The position numbers were made by a program, and so were the translations under genes. A DNA stretch of 64,000 nucleotides from Brevundimonas subvibrioides (GTDB taxonomy: Bacteria; Pseudomonadota; Alphaproteobacteria; Caulobacterales; Caulobacteraceae). The stretch is from contig NCEB01000004.1 in assembly GCA_002280475.1 (NCBI GenBank), forward strand, positions 1 to 64,000, in the 5' to 3' direction. The notes below the pieces were generated by a model that was given only the letters and a program-made list of their open reading frames with translations, searched no databases and had not been told where the DNA came from. Below are positions 16,348 to 25,412 of the stretch, piece by piece (the first letter of the stretch is position 1; each line of letters begins with the position of its first letter).

Positions 16348-17127
16348 TCAGGCGAAGACGCCCGCCAGCTGCAGGCCCTGAAAGCCCGCGAGCAGGATCA
16401 GCAGACCGCCGACACCATAGGTCAGGGCCTGACGGGGCAGGGTCTTGGTGATCCACCCCGCGAAAGGCGCGGCCAGAAGCCCCCCCACGACCAGTCCGCC
16501 GATGGCGGCGGCGTGGTTCTCGAGCGCGCCCGCCTCTTCCCAATGGCCGGTGAGCAGCGACCAGACGAAGGTGGCTGAGATGGCCACGGTCAGGAAGAAC
16601 TCCGCGGTGTTCACCGTGCCGATGGCGCGGCGCGGTTCGGCCCCGGCGCCCACCATGGTCGAGGAGACCGTGGGGCCCCAGCCGCCACCGCCGATGGCGT
16701 CCAGAAAGCCGCCGATCAGCCCCAGGGGGGCCACGGCCCACTGATGGATGCGCCTTGGCTTCACGTCGTGGCCGGCCTTCCACAGGATGTAGACGCCCAT
16801 GACGGCGAGGTAGGCGATGATGAAGGGCTTGACCACGTCGCCCTCCAGGCCCGCGAGGACGTAGGCTCCCACGATGCCGCCGATCACGCCGGCGATCGCC
16901 AGGGGGACGAACAGCCGCCACTCGACGTTCTTGTGCAGGACATGCGAACTGGCCGAAGCGGCGGTGGTGAAGACTTCGGCCCCGTGGACACTGGCCGAGG
17001 CGACCGAGGGCGGCACGCCGAGCGCCAGCAGCACGGACGAGGAAATGACGCCATAGGCCATGCCCAGGGCCCCATCCACGGCCTGAGCGACCACACCGAC
17101 CAGCATAAACGTCAGGAAGGTGTCCAT
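16348..17127 (-). CDS. TauE/SafE-family membrane permease
   Basis: A 259-residue anion-exporter-type permease (TSUP family) with eight or so membrane segments arranged as two repeats. The repeated signature is visible as QAVDGALGMAYGVISSSVLL near residue 15 and LIGGFLDAIGGGGWGPTVSS near residue 140, each with a conserved glycine-rich turn. The start at 17127 (MDTFLTFMLVG) is preferred to the upstream ATG at 17160, which would add 11 polar residues. Substrates of the family include sulfite, sulfonates and similar anions; none can be named here. It stands alone. Confidence 0.85.
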   Translation of the reverse strand: MDTFLTFMLVGVVAQAVDGALGMAYGVISSSVLLALGVPPSVASASVHGAEVFTTAASASSHVLHKNVEWRLFVPLAIAGVIGGIVGAYVLAGLEGDVVKPFIIAYLAVMGVYILWKAGHDVKPRRIHQWAVAPLGLIGGFLDAIGGGGWGPTVSSTMVGAGAEPRRAIGTVNTAEFFLTVAISATFVWSLLTGHWEEAGALENHAAAIGGLVVGGLLAAPFAGWITKTLPRQALTYGVGGLLILLAGFQGLQLAGVFA

Positions 17128-17307
17128 TCGGGCCTCGGAAGGTCGCCGATCGCGCCCCACGGCACAGCTAATGCGTAAGCTGCGGTCTGGTAACGGGGGG
17201 CGGCGTCGAATTTTTCTGTCCGTCTACCGCAGTCCTCCGCCGCATCGACAGTCCGCGCCACGCGCGATATGGGTCCGCCCCTTCGCTGAAACCGGTCCTT
17301 TTCCCCT

Positions 17308-18375
17308 TTGCGTCTGCCCCAGTCCAAGCTCGATCAGGTCCTCGACCGCTTCCACCAGGTGGAGGCGCGGATGGGGGCGGCCACCGATGGCCAGGAGATC
17401 GTGCGCCTGTCCAAGGAGCACGCCGAGATGAAGCCGGTCGCCGACGCCGTCATGGCGCTGGCGCGGGCCCGGTCCGATATCGAGGAGCTGCAGGCCATGG
17501 CGGCCGACCCCGAGATGGCGGCCATGGCGGCCGACGAGCTGGAGGTATTGAACGCCCGGCTGCCGGACATGGAGCGCGATGTCGCCCTGCTCCTGGCACC
17601 GCGCGACGCCGACGAGAACGCCTCGGCCGTGCTGGAAGTCCGCGCCGGCACCGGCGGCGATGAGGCGGCCCTGTTCGCCGGCGACCTGTTCCGCATGTAC
17701 AGCCGCTATGCCTCCACCCGCGGCTGGCGGGTCGAGATCGACAGTGCGACCGAAGGCGAGGTCGGGGGCTACAAGGAGATCATCGCCACCGTGACGGGCG
17801 ATGGCGTGTTCGGCCGCCTGAAGTTCGAAAGCGGCGTCCACCGGGTCCAGCGCGTGCCCACGACCGAGGCCGGCGGGCGTATCCACACCTCGGCGGCGAC
17901 GGTGGCGGTCCTGCCCGAGGTCGAGGACGTCGAGATCGACATTCAGGACAAGGACATCCGCATCGACACCTACCGGGCCTCGGGCTCGGGCGGGCAGCAC
18001 GTCAACAAGACGGATTCAGCCGTGCGCATCACCCACCTGCCGACCGGCATCGTGGTGACGTCGTCCGAGAAGTCCCAGCACGTCAATCGCGACAAGGCGA
18101 TGAAGAACCTGCGGGTGCGCCTGTACGACCAGCAGCGCCAGGCCAAGGACGCGGCCCGGTCGGACGCGCGCAAATCCCAGGTCGGGTCCGGCGACCGGTC
18201 AGAGCGCATCCGGACCTACAACTTCCCGCAGGGGCGGGTCAGCGACCACCGGATCAACCTGACCCTGCACAGCCTGCCGCAGATTCTGGAAGGGGACCTC
18301 GACCCCCTGCTGAACGCCCTGATCGCCGAGGATCAGGCCGCGCGGCTGTCCGATCTCGAGGCGGAATTCGCCTGA
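17308..18375 (+). CDS. prfA: Peptide chain release factor 1
   Basis: A 355-residue RF1 that recognises UAA and UAG. The GGQ catalytic loop is [19 protein letters not shown] (Q230), and the codon-reading part is [19 protein letters not shown], the RF1 type rather than the SPF of RF2. The start is a TTG at 17308, which opens the protein at [15 protein letters not shown], the expected Caulobacteraceae N-terminus; no nearby ATG or GTG fits. The usual partner prmC (hemK), which methylates the GGQ glutamine, does not follow here. Confidence 0.93.
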   Translation: MRLPQSKLDQVLDRFHQVEARMGAATDGQEIVRLSKEHAEMKPVADAVMALARARSDIEELQAMAADPEMAAMAADELEVLNARLPDMERDVALLLAPRDADENASAVLEVRAGTGGDEAALFAGDLFRMYSRYASTRGWRVEIDSATEGEVGGYKEIIATVTGDGVFGRLKFESGVHRVQRVPTTEAGGRIHTSAATVAVLPEVEDVEIDIQDKDIRIDTYRASGSGGQHVNKTDSAVRITHLPTGIVVTSSEKSQHVNRDKAMKNLRVRLYDQQRQAKDAARSDARKSQVGSGDRSERIRTYNFPQGRVSDHRINLTLHSLPQILEGDLDPLLNALIAEDQAARLSDLEAEFA

Positions 18376-18377
18376 GG

Positions 18378-18545
18378 TCAGGCGGTTTCGTCTTCGGGCG
18401 GCTGCCAGTCGGGGTGATCGACGTCTTCGCCCCGGGCCTTGGCTTCCTTCTTGGCCAGCTTGGCGGCGGCCTTGCGGGCGGCCTTTTCGGCGTCGGCCTT
18501 GTCGCGTTCCATCCGCTCGAAGCTATAGTTGGGTTTTCTGGCCAT
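18378..18545 (-). CDS. Small highly charged conserved-type protein
   Basis: A 55-residue protein starting MARKPNYSFERMERDKADAE, with a lysine/alanine-rich helix (KAARKAAAKLAKKEAKARGE) and an acidic end DHPDWQPPEDETA. It has the look of a nucleic-acid or ribosome-associated helix, and the N-terminal NYSFERMERD pattern recurs in small alphaproteobacterial hypothetical proteins. It converges on prfA with 2 bp between stops. No function can be assigned. Confidence 0.7.
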   Translation of the reverse strand: MARKPNYSFERMERDKADAEKAARKAAAKLAKKEAKARGEDVDHPDWQPPEDETA

Positions 18546-18562
18546 GGGCGTCCTTTTTGTTG

Positions 18563-18620
18563 GCGCTAACGCTCGGCTCGCATTCCTCGAAAGGATTTTG
18601 GGCCTCGCTGCTTGAGCGCG
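18563..18620. repeat. Short hairpin repeat (SIR family), expanded copy
   Basis: It starts GCGCTAACGCTCG and ends CTCGCTGCTTGAGCGCG like the other copies, but has 18 extra bases in the middle (ATTCCTCGAAAGGATTTT region). The ends GCGCT/AGCGC can pair. It lies directly upstream of the small charged-protein gene. Confidence 0.7.
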
Positions 18621-18679
18621 GAGTGTCGTCCCGGCGAAAGCCGTCGGCGCTATGCCCCAATGTGGGGTGGTCCGGCCGT

Positions 18680-19156
18680 TCAGTCCACCGCGATGATTTC
18701 GACCGACTGTCCGGCGACCGTCGCCTCGTCGCCGACGCCCTTGCCGATCAGGGCGCGCGTCAGGGGCGAGACATGGCTGACCGAGCCGTTCGCGGGATCG
18801 GCCTCGTCCTCGCCGACGATGCGCCAGGTCTGGGTGCGGCCGTCGTCGCGCTCGATGGTGACGGAGCCGCCGAAGCGGACGCGACCGTCGGCGGGGCTCT
18901 CTACCACCTGGGCGGTGGCGCGGCGGGCGGACCAGTAGCGCAGGTCGCGCGTGGCGCGAGCCATGGCGGTGCGGTCGGCCTCGATCGAACCCCTGGCCTG
19001 GGCGGCGGCATAGGCTGCGCGCGCCTCCGCCAGGGCGGCGTCGATGGCCGCCAGCCCGGCGGGCGTGACCAGATTGGGATGCGGAGAGATCGGGCGGTCC
19101 GGCAGATCGGCCGCCGTGGCCTCCAGATCCTCCTCGCGGGTGAAGGCGACGCTCAT
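18680..19156 (-). CDS. GreA/GreB-family transcription elongation factor
   Basis: A 158-residue protein with a GreA/B-type layout. Residues 30-85 are an alpha-helical hairpin (LVTPAGLAAIDAALAEARAA and onward), and the C-terminal FKBP-like domain runs from GSVTIERDDGRTQTWRIVGE to SPLTRALIGKGVGDEATV, the classic Gre ending. Gre factors enter the RNA polymerase secondary channel and rescue backtracked complexes. The N-terminus (SVAFTREEDLEATAADLPDR) is the form seen in stand-alone GreA-like paralogues rather than the main GreA. The gene is monocistronic, with a long inverted repeat upstream. Confidence 0.8.
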   Translation of the reverse strand: MSVAFTREEDLEATAADLPDRPISPHPNLVTPAGLAAIDAALAEARAAYAAAQARGSIEADRTAMARATRDLRYWSARRATAQVVESPADGRVRFGGSVTIERDDGRTQTWRIVGEDEADPANGSVSHVSPLTRALIGKGVGDEATVAGQSVEIIAVD

Positions 19157-19198
19157 GGGGTCCAAGCGTATGCGGCACACGGACGTTCCGCCGCAAGC

Positions 19199-19324
19199 GT
19201 CTCCCTCCCCCTTGGGGGAGGGCAGGTCGCGAAGCGACCGGGTGGGGCGGTCCAGAGGCCGTCGGGGCCGCCCCCACCCGGCCTCGCTGCGCTCAGCCAC
19301 CCTCCCCGGGACGGGGAGGGAGAC
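19199..19324. repeat. Long inverted repeat
   Basis: GTCTCCCTCCCC at the left end is exactly mirrored by GGGGAGGGAGAC at the right. Inner parts GGGTGGGGCGG and CCGCCCCCACCC also pair. The right arm carries CTCGCTGCGCTCAGCCACC, the complement of the GGTGGC-GAGCGCAGCGAG core found in the rpmH-rnpA repeat. It fills the gap between the divergent GreA-like and flavoprotein genes. Confidence 0.8.
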
Positions 19325-19354
19325 GAGCCTTTCCCGCCGCGCTACACCCCGCCG

Positions 19355-20584
19355 ATGAGCAGCCTCGACCCCGTCCATGTCATCGGCGCCGGCCCGGCCG
19401 GGCTGATGGCTGCCGAGACGCTGGCCCGGGGCGGGGCCAGGGTGGTGGTGCACGACCGCATGCCGTCGGTGGGCCGCAAGTTCCTGATGGCCGGTCGCGG
19501 CGGGCTCAATCTGACCCACTCCGAGGCCCCGGACGCCTTCGTCGGCCGCTATGGCGAGCGCCGGGCAGAGATCGCGCCGTGGCTCGAGGCTTTCTCCCAG
19601 AGCGACCTGATCGCCTGGGCCGAGGGGCTGGGGCAACCGACCTTCGTCGGGTCGTCGGGCCGCGTGTTCCCCCGGGCGATGAAGGCCTCGCCCCTGCTGC
19701 GGGCCTGGCTCGCACGTCTGGCGGATCTGGGCGTCGAGGTCCGCGCGCGGTCTCGCTGGATCGGCTGGCGCGACGGCGACTTAGTGTTCGAGACACCGGC
19801 GGGCGAGCGGGTGGAGCGCCCTTCTGCGACCGTGCTGGCCTTGGGCGGGGCGAGCTGGCCCCGGCTGGGGTCGGATGGAGCGTGGGTCCCCTGGCTGGAG
19901 GGCGCGGGCGTGCCGGTCCAGCCCCTGGTGCCCGCCAACGCAGGCTTCGACGTGGATTGGTCGCCGGTCCTGATCGACCGGTTCGCCGGGGCGGTGCTGA
20001 AGCCCGCGGCGCTGAGCTTCGGCGGACAGACGGTCCGGGGCGAGTTGATCGTCACCCGCTATGGCATCGAAGGCGGGGCGGTCTATGCCCTGTCGGCGGC
20101 GCTGCGAGAGGCGATCGCCCGGGACGGATCGGCGATCCTGACGGTCGATCTGCGTCCGGACCTGACCGAGGAGGCGCTAGCCGAACGGCTGGCGCGGCCA
20201 CGCGGCAAGGACAGCGTCACCAACCATCTGAGGAAGGCGGGGGGCCTGTCGCCGGTCGCCGTCGCCATCCTGCGCGAGATCGGCGAGGTGCCGCCGGGCG
20301 CGCCCAAGCTGGCCAAGCGGATCAAGGCGGTGCGGCTGACGCTGACCGGGATCCAGGGTCTGGAGCGGGCCATTTCCTCGGCGGGCGGGGTGCGGTTCGA
20401 GGGCGTCGGTCCATCGTTGATGCTGACGGCGCGGCCGGGGGTCTTCGTCGCCGGGGAGATGATCGACTGGGAGGCCCCGACCGGCGGCTATCTGTTGCAG
20501 GCCAGCCTGGCCTCGGGCGTCGTCGCCGGGCACGGCGCGCTGGAGTGGCAGGCGTCGCAATCGGCCGCTAGGGAAGGCGCATGA
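19355..20584 (+). CDS. TIGR03862-type NAD(P)/FAD flavoprotein
   Basis: A 409-residue flavoprotein of the BaiN/HI0933 superfamily, TIGR03862 type. The FAD dinucleotide fold is VIGAGPAGLMAAETLARGG near residue 8, followed by SVGRKFLMAGRGGLNLTHSE, the family hallmark. The C-terminal flavin contact is VFVAGEMIDWEAPTGGYLLQ. The start at 19355 is the ATG that places the Rossmann motif at the N-terminus. The cytoplasmic oxidoreductase role is unknown. The next gene starts within its stop codon (ATGA), so the two are coupled. Confidence 0.85.
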   Translation: MSSLDPVHVIGAGPAGLMAAETLARGGARVVVHDRMPSVGRKFLMAGRGGLNLTHSEAPDAFVGRYGERRAEIAPWLEAFSQSDLIAWAEGLGQPTFVGSSGRVFPRAMKASPLLRAWLARLADLGVEVRARSRWIGWRDGDLVFETPAGERVERPSATVLALGGASWPRLGSDGAWVPWLEGAGVPVQPLVPANAGFDVDWSPVLIDRFAGAVLKPAALSFGGQTVRGELIVTRYGIEGGAVYALSAALREAIARDGSAILTVDLRPDLTEEALAERLARPRGKDSVTNHLRKAGGLSPVAVAILREIGEVPPGAPKLAKRIKAVRLTLTGIQGLERAISSAGGVRFEGVGPSLMLTARPGVFVAGEMIDWEAPTGGYLLQASLASGVVAGHGALEWQASQSAAREGA

Positions 20585-21726
20585 CCGACCTGCCCGACAT
20601 CTCCGGCCACTGCCCGCCGCGTCTGTCCGCCGTGAAGGACGCCTTCGCCGACAACTTCACCGATGCGCCCGACGGGCTCAACGAACAGGCGGCGCGGTTT
20701 TCGGTGGTGATCGAGGGCGAGGTCGTCGTCGACCTGTGGGCGGGTCACGCCGATCCGGCCGGGGCGGTACCGGCGACCGAGCGGACGCTGATGCCCGTTT
20801 TCTCGACCGGCAAGGCGGTGATGGCGCTGCTGATGGCCTCGGCCGTGGAGCGCGGCAAGCTGGCCTATGAGGAGAAGATCGCCCACCTGTGGGCCGCCTT
20901 CGGCGCGAACGGCAAAGGGGAGGTGACGGTGGCCCAGCTGCTGTCACACCAGTCGGGCCTGCCGGGCTTTTCCGAGACGGTGGAGCCGGCGATCTGGTTC
21001 GACCGGCAGGCGGTGCTGGACCGGCTGTCGGCCCAGGCCCCGATGTGGCCGCCGGGCACGGGCTCGGGCTATCACCCCATCACCGTCGGCTATCTGGCCA
21101 ATGAGGTGTTCCGTCTGGCGGACGGGCGGACCCTGGGGCGGGCCCTGGCCGAGGACTTCGCCCGGCCGTTCGATCTGGACCTGTGGATCGGCCTGCCCGT
21201 GGCCGAACATGGGCGGGTCGCGGCGCTGAGGAAGCCGTCCAAGGCGACGGACCTGGGGACCATCGACGCGATCAAGAAGGCGGCTTTCCTCGACAAGGGC
21301 TCGGCCCCCGGCGGGCGAGGCTCGGCCGAGTGGCGCTCCATCGAGATCCCCTCGGCCAACCTGCACGGCACAGCGCGGGATCTGGCGCGGATCTTGGGCA
21401 TCGTCGCCAACGACGGGATGCTGGACGGAAAGCGGGTGCTGTCGCCGACCGTCCTCGCCGAGGCGACGCGCGAGCGGGTGGCGGGCCAGGACAAGGTCCT
21501 GCCCTTCGTCATGAGCTGGGCGGCGGGGTTCACGCGGAACGCCGGTCTGGACATCTTCGGCCCGAACCCGGAGGCGGTGGGCCACTGCGGCTGGGGCGGC
21601 TCCTGCGCCTTCGCCGATCCGGCCAAGAAGCTCTCGGCGGCCTATGCCATGACCCGCCAGTCGCCCTATCTGATCGGCGACCCTCGCGCGCAACGGTTGA
21701 TCCAGGCGCTTTACGCGGCCTTCTGA
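20581..21726 (+). CDS. Serine hydrolase, class C beta-lactamase / EstB type
   Basis: A 381-residue protein of the beta-lactamase (serine hydrolase) family. The nucleophile motif is STGK (S75, K78) in MPVFSTGKAVMALLM, followed by QLLSHQSGLPGF, the usual esterase/lactamase pattern, and a Tyr motif in SGYHPITVGYLANE. There is no signal peptide, so a cytoplasmic esterase of the EstB kind is more likely than a true beta-lactamase. The 3' end overlaps the converging MFS gene by 16 bp. Confidence 0.85.
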   Translation: MTDLPDISGHCPPRLSAVKDAFADNFTDAPDGLNEQAARFSVVIEGEVVVDLWAGHADPAGAVPATERTLMPVFSTGKAVMALLMASAVERGKLAYEEKIAHLWAAFGANGKGEVTVAQLLSHQSGLPGFSETVEPAIWFDRQAVLDRLSAQAPMWPPGTGSGYHPITVGYLANEVFRLADGRTLGRALAEDFARPFDLDLWIGLPVAEHGRVAALRKPSKATDLGTIDAIKKAAFLDKGSAPGGRGSAEWRSIEIPSANLHGTARDLARILGIVANDGMLDGKRVLSPTVLAEATRERVAGQDKVLPFVMSWAAGFTRNAGLDIFGPNPEAVGHCGWGGSCAFADPAKKLSAAYAMTRQSPYLIGDPRAQRLIQALYAAF

Positions 21727-23225
21727 GGCCGACCGGGCGCGGTCAGGAGGCCGATCGCCCCGGCGAGGATGGCGCAGGCCCCGGACACGGTCATCACCGC
21801 GCGGAAGGCCGCGTGAAAGGCGTCGATGGCGGCCTCCTCCAGCCCGCCGTCGCCCGCCATGACCTGGCCCAGGGTCGCGCGCGCGTCCGGCTGGTCCAGC
21901 AGGGCCACGAACACCGCCGACAGGACGACGCCCAGCAGGGCCACGGCCAGCAGACCCGCCACCCGCGCCACGGCGTTGTTGACGCCGGAGGCGACGCCCG
22001 TCTTGCCCGGTTCGACCGCCCCCATCACCGCCCCCGTCAGGGGGCCGACGGCCAGGGTCATGCCGATCGCCATGACCGTCATCCCCGCCAGAGGCCCGTC
22101 GATATATCCAGCCCCGCGCCCGGGAAGGGCGAGCATCAGAAGGCCGATGCCTGCCAGCACAGGACCGACGCCGAGCGACAGCCGCGCGCCGAAGCGATCG
22201 GCGATCCGCCCCGCCAGGCCCGAGAACAGCCCCATGACCACGGCGAAAGGAAGCATGGCCGCCCCCGCCTCGGTCGCGCTCCACCCCTGAACCCGGATCA
22301 GGTCGAAGTGCAGGAAGAACATGGCGCCGCCCAGGGCGAAATAAAGCAGCAGGGTCAACAGGTTGATTCCACTGAACACGGACGACCGGAACAGGCTCAA
22401 CGGCATCATCGGATGGGCTTCGCGCGCCTCGGCCCACAGAAAGCCTCCGAGCAGGCCCACCCCGCCGGCCAGGCCCGCCAGCACAGCGGGGGAGGTCCAG
22501 CCCAGATCCGGCGCGGCCGTCAGGCTCCAGGTCAGGGCGGCGAGGCCCGCCACGGCCAGCACCGCCCCCGGCACGTCCAGACCCCGGGCCTCGGGATCGC
22601 GGCTCTCCGGGACGCGGGCGGCCACCGCCACCGTCAGGGCCGCGAGGGGGACGTTGATCCAGAAGATGGCCCGCCAGTCCGCGTTGTCCGACAACCAGCC
22701 CCCGACCAGCGGCCCGGCCATGCCGAACAGGGCCCCGGCCCCGGCCCAGGTCCCGAAGGCCCGCCCCCGTTCCTCGGGCGGAAAGCTCGCCCCGATCAGC
22801 GCCAGCGCCCCGGGCGTCAGCAGGGCGGCGCCGACGCCCTGGATCGCCCGGCCGACGATCAGCAACTCGGCCGTCGGAGTCAGGCCGCAGGCGACCGAGG
22901 CCAGGGCGAACAGGATCACGCCGATCAGGAAGACCCGCTTCCTGCCGAACCGGTCGCCCGCCGCGCCGCCGGTCAGGACCAGCGCCCCGAGCGTCAGCAG
23001 ATAGGCGTTGGAAATCCATTGGGCCGCCGCCGGGCCCGCCCCCAGGTCCCGCTGGATGGCTGGCAGGGCGACGCCCAGGGCCGAGCCGTCGATGAAGGTC
23101 AGGGACGAGCCCAGGACGGTGGCGGCCAGGATGGCGCGCTTGCGGCTCGCGGAAAGGGGCGGGGTCCCGGCTGCGATCGACTGGACCTGACCGGCCTCGC
23201 AGGGCGGACGCTGGGGACCGTGCAT
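21711..23225 (-). CDS. MFS drug transporter, 14-segment DHA2 type
   Basis: A 504-residue multidrug transporter of the DHA2 family (EmrB/QacA-like) with about 14 membrane helices. The signature motifs are LTFIDGSALGVALPAIQRDL (motif D1-like, with the conserved acidic D), GAAGDRFGRKRVFLIG (motif A) and GRAIQGVGAALLTPGALALI. The start at 23225 is taken because the region upstream of it codes for low-complexity residues. It is likely a proton-driven exporter of hydrophobic compounds. No regulator gene is next to it. Confidence 0.9.
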   Translation of the reverse strand: MHGPQRPPCEAGQVQSIAAGTPPLSASRKRAILAATVLGSSLTFIDGSALGVALPAIQRDLGAGPAAAQWISNAYLLTLGALVLTGGAAGDRFGRKRVFLIGVILFALASVACGLTPTAELLIVGRAIQGVGAALLTPGALALIGASFPPEERGRAFGTWAGAGALFGMAGPLVGGWLSDNADWRAIFWINVPLAALTVAVAARVPESRDPEARGLDVPGAVLAVAGLAALTWSLTAAPDLGWTSPAVLAGLAGGVGLLGGFLWAEAREAHPMMPLSLFRSSVFSGINLLTLLLYFALGGAMFFLHFDLIRVQGWSATEAGAAMLPFAVVMGLFSGLAGRIADRFGARLSLGVGPVLAGIGLLMLALPGRGAGYIDGPLAGMTVMAIGMTLAVGPLTGAVMGAVEPGKTGVASGVNNAVARVAGLLAVALLGVVLSAVFVALLDQPDARATLGQVMAGDGGLEEAAIDAFHAAFRAVMTVSGACAILAGAIGLLTAPGRPQKAA

Positions 23226-23250
23226 GACGCCTCCGGGTTGGACCGGAAGG

Positions 23251-24168
23251 CTAGACCGGCTGGGCGGCCTCGGCGAGGGCCCTCCGGGCCGCCCGGGCCC
23301 GCATGATGGCGGCGGCGGCGAAGACGCCTGCGCCGAGCCAGATGAAGGCAAAGGACACGCCTCTCAGCACGGTGAAATCCTCGCCCGTGGCCAGGCCGAC
23401 GCAGAACTGCAGCGTGGGCGCCAGGAACTGGATGAAGCCCATGGTCGACAGGGGCATCCGTCGGGCGGCGAAGGCGAACAGGGCCAGGGGCAGAACCGTC
23501 GCCGGGCCGTTCAGCAGGGCCCAGCCGAAACCCTCGGCCGAGGCGAAGCCGTGCCCCTGACCCGCCATCTGCAGCCAGGCGACATAGGCGATCCCGAACG
23601 GCACCAGGATCAGGCATTCGATGAACAGCCCGGCCTGGGCCTCGACCGGCACCCGCTTCTTGATGACGCCATAGGCCCCGAAGCTGAAGGCCAGCATCAG
23701 GCTGATCCACGGTGGGCGGCCCAGCGCCAGGGCCTGGAACAGCACGCCCACCGCCGCCAGGCCGATGGCCACCCAGCCCCAGCGGTCGATCCGCTCGCGG
23801 AACAACCACAGCCCCACGACCATGTTGAGCAGCGGGTTGATGTAGTAGCCCAGGCTGGCTTCCAGCGTGGCCTGGTGCGTCGTGGCCCAGACATAGACGC
23901 CCCAGTTGAAGGCGATCAGCACCGTGGCGAGCGCCAGCCAGGCCAGGGTGCGCGGCTGCGACAGCGCCGTCCGCACCTGCCCGGACTGGCTGGCGAGCAG
24001 GACCAGCCCGCCAGCGAAGAGCACCGACCACAGGGCGCGGTGCGACAGGATTTCGGCCGAGTCGAAACCGATCGCCGCCTGTCCCATGAACAGCAACGGC
24101 ATGAAGCCCCAGATGACGTAACATCCTAGGGCGGACAGGAAGGGGGCCTGGGCTTTGGAGACGGTCAT
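23251..24168 (-). CDS. rarD: EamA-family permease RarD
   Basis: A 305-residue protein with ten predicted membrane helices in two EamA repeats. The RarD signature is FLSALGCYVIWGFMPLLFMG at the N-terminus, followed by HRALWSVLFAGG, ALNWGVYVWATTH-like text (IAFNWGVYVWATTHQ), ASLGYYINPLLNMVVGLWLF and RERIDRWGWVAIGLA. The substrate is unknown; the family exports amino acids and related metabolites, and RarD is linked to chloramphenicol sensitivity. Confidence 0.9.
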   Translation of the reverse strand: MTVSKAQAPFLSALGCYVIWGFMPLLFMGQAAIGFDSAEILSHRALWSVLFAGGLVLLASQSGQVRTALSQPRTLAWLALATVLIAFNWGVYVWATTHQATLEASLGYYINPLLNMVVGLWLFRERIDRWGWVAIGLAAVGVLFQALALGRPPWISLMLAFSFGAYGVIKKRVPVEAQAGLFIECLILVPFGIAYVAWLQMAGQGHGFASAEGFGWALLNGPATVLPLALFAFAARRMPLSTMGFIQFLAPTLQFCVGLATGEDFTVLRGVSFAFIWLGAGVFAAAAIMRARAARRALAEAAQPV

Positions 24169-24202
24169 GAGGTTATCCCCTCTCCCGGGCGGGAAAGGGT
24201 GA

Positions 24203-25249
24203 TCAGACCGTGATCGACCGATAGCCGCTCTTGGGCTTGATGGTCCCCGTCTCGTCCAGAAGCTGGGCGATCTGGACGGCGTTCAGGGCCGCGCCCTTCC
24301 TCAGATTGTCCGAAACCACCCAGAAGCACAGACCGTTCTCGACCGTGTGGTCCTTGCGGATGCGGCTGACATAGACGGCGTGCTCGCCGGCGGCGTCGAC
24401 GGGGGTGATGTAGCCGTCGTGTTCCTGCTTATCGACCACCAGGACGCCGGGGGCCTCGCGCAGGATAGCGCGGGCCTCGTCGGGGCTGATCGGCCGGTCG
24501 AACTCGACCGTCACGGCCTCGGAGTGGCCGACGAAGACCGGCACGCGCACGCAGGTCACCGTCAGCTTGATCGCCGGGTCCAGCATCTTGTGGGTCTCGT
24601 CCCACATCTTGGCTTCCTCGTCGGTATAGCCGTCGTCGCGGAACGACCCGATCATGGGAATGACGTTGAAGGCGATCTGCTTGGGGAACTTCTTGGGGCG
24701 CGCGTCGCCCAGGCCATAGATGGCCTTGGTCTGGTTCCACAGCTCGTCCATGCCCTCCTTCCCGGCCCCGGAAACGGACTGGTAGGTCGAGACGACCGCC
24801 CGCTTGATCTTCGCCGCGTCATGCAGGGGCTTCAGCGCCACGACCAGCTGGGCGGTCGAGCAGTTGGGGTTGGCGATGATGTTCTTCTTGGTCGCCAGTC
24901 TGATCGCGTCGGGGTTCACCTCGGGCACGATCAGAGGCACGTCCGGATCGCGCCGGAAGGCCGAGGAATTGTCGATCACGATCGGGCCCATCTTGCCGAT
25001 CTTCTCGGACCATTCGCGCGAGACGTCGCCGCCGGCCGACATCAGGACGATGTCGACCTTGGAAAAGTCGAAGCTGTCGATGACCTCGCATTTGATGGTC
25101 TTGTCGCCCCAGGCCACCTCGATGCCCTTGGATTTGCGCGACGCCACGGCGTGCATCTCGTCCACGGGGAACTGCAGTTCCTCCAGGATGGTCAGCATTT
25201 CGCGCCCGACGTTGCCGGTCGCGCCCACGATGGCGATCTTGTAGCCCAT
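24203..25249 (-). CDS. asd: Aspartate-semialdehyde dehydrogenase
   Basis: A 348-residue NADPH-dependent enzyme that makes aspartate semialdehyde for lysine, methionine, threonine and diaminopimelate synthesis. The nucleotide-binding start is KIAIVGATGNVGREMLTILE. The catalytic cysteine is C130 in NPNCSTAQLVVALKPLHD, and the active-site histidine is in VPVFVGHSEAVTVEF. Length and motifs are normal. It is divergent from zapE across a short spacer holding a hairpin repeat. Confidence 0.96.
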   Translation of the reverse strand: MGYKIAIVGATGNVGREMLTILEELQFPVDEMHAVASRKSKGIEVAWGDKTIKCEVIDSFDFSKVDIVLMSAGGDVSREWSEKIGKMGPIVIDNSSAFRRDPDVPLIVPEVNPDAIRLATKKNIIANPNCSTAQLVVALKPLHDAAKIKRAVVSTYQSVSGAGKEGMDELWNQTKAIYGLGDARPKKFPKQIAFNVIPMIGSFRDDGYTDEEAKMWDETHKMLDPAIKLTVTCVRVPVFVGHSEAVTVEFDRPISPDEARAILREAPGVLVVDKQEHDGYITPVDAAGEHAVYVSRIRKDHTVENGLCFWVVSDNLRKGAALNAVQIAQLLDETGTIKPKSGYRSITV

Positions 25250-25263
25250 GGCTGTTCCTTAAT

Positions 25264-25304
25264 GCGCTAACGCTCGCGACGCGGTCGCTCGCTGCTTGAG
25301 CGCG
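25264..25304. repeat. Short hairpin repeat (SIR family)
   Basis: A 41-bp copy (GCGCTAACGCTCGCGACGCG to GCTCGCTGCTTGAGCGCG), nearly identical to the copies at 41282 and 48874. The ends GCGCT and AGCGC pair, with GCGACGCGGTCGC able to form an inner stem. Confidence 0.8.
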
Positions 25305-25412
25305 GTTTGGGGAGTAGGCCGAACGCGAGCGCCCGGCTCGTCGCATTTATGCCTTCGCGTGTGCGAAGCAACCGCTTTTCAGCGGCGGCGGGCCTCGTTA
25401 AGCCCGCTTCTC

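Noticed and set aside
20581..21726. True beta-lactamase conferring resistance
   Set aside because: The protein has the serine hydrolase motifs but no signal peptide, which fits an intracellular esterase better.
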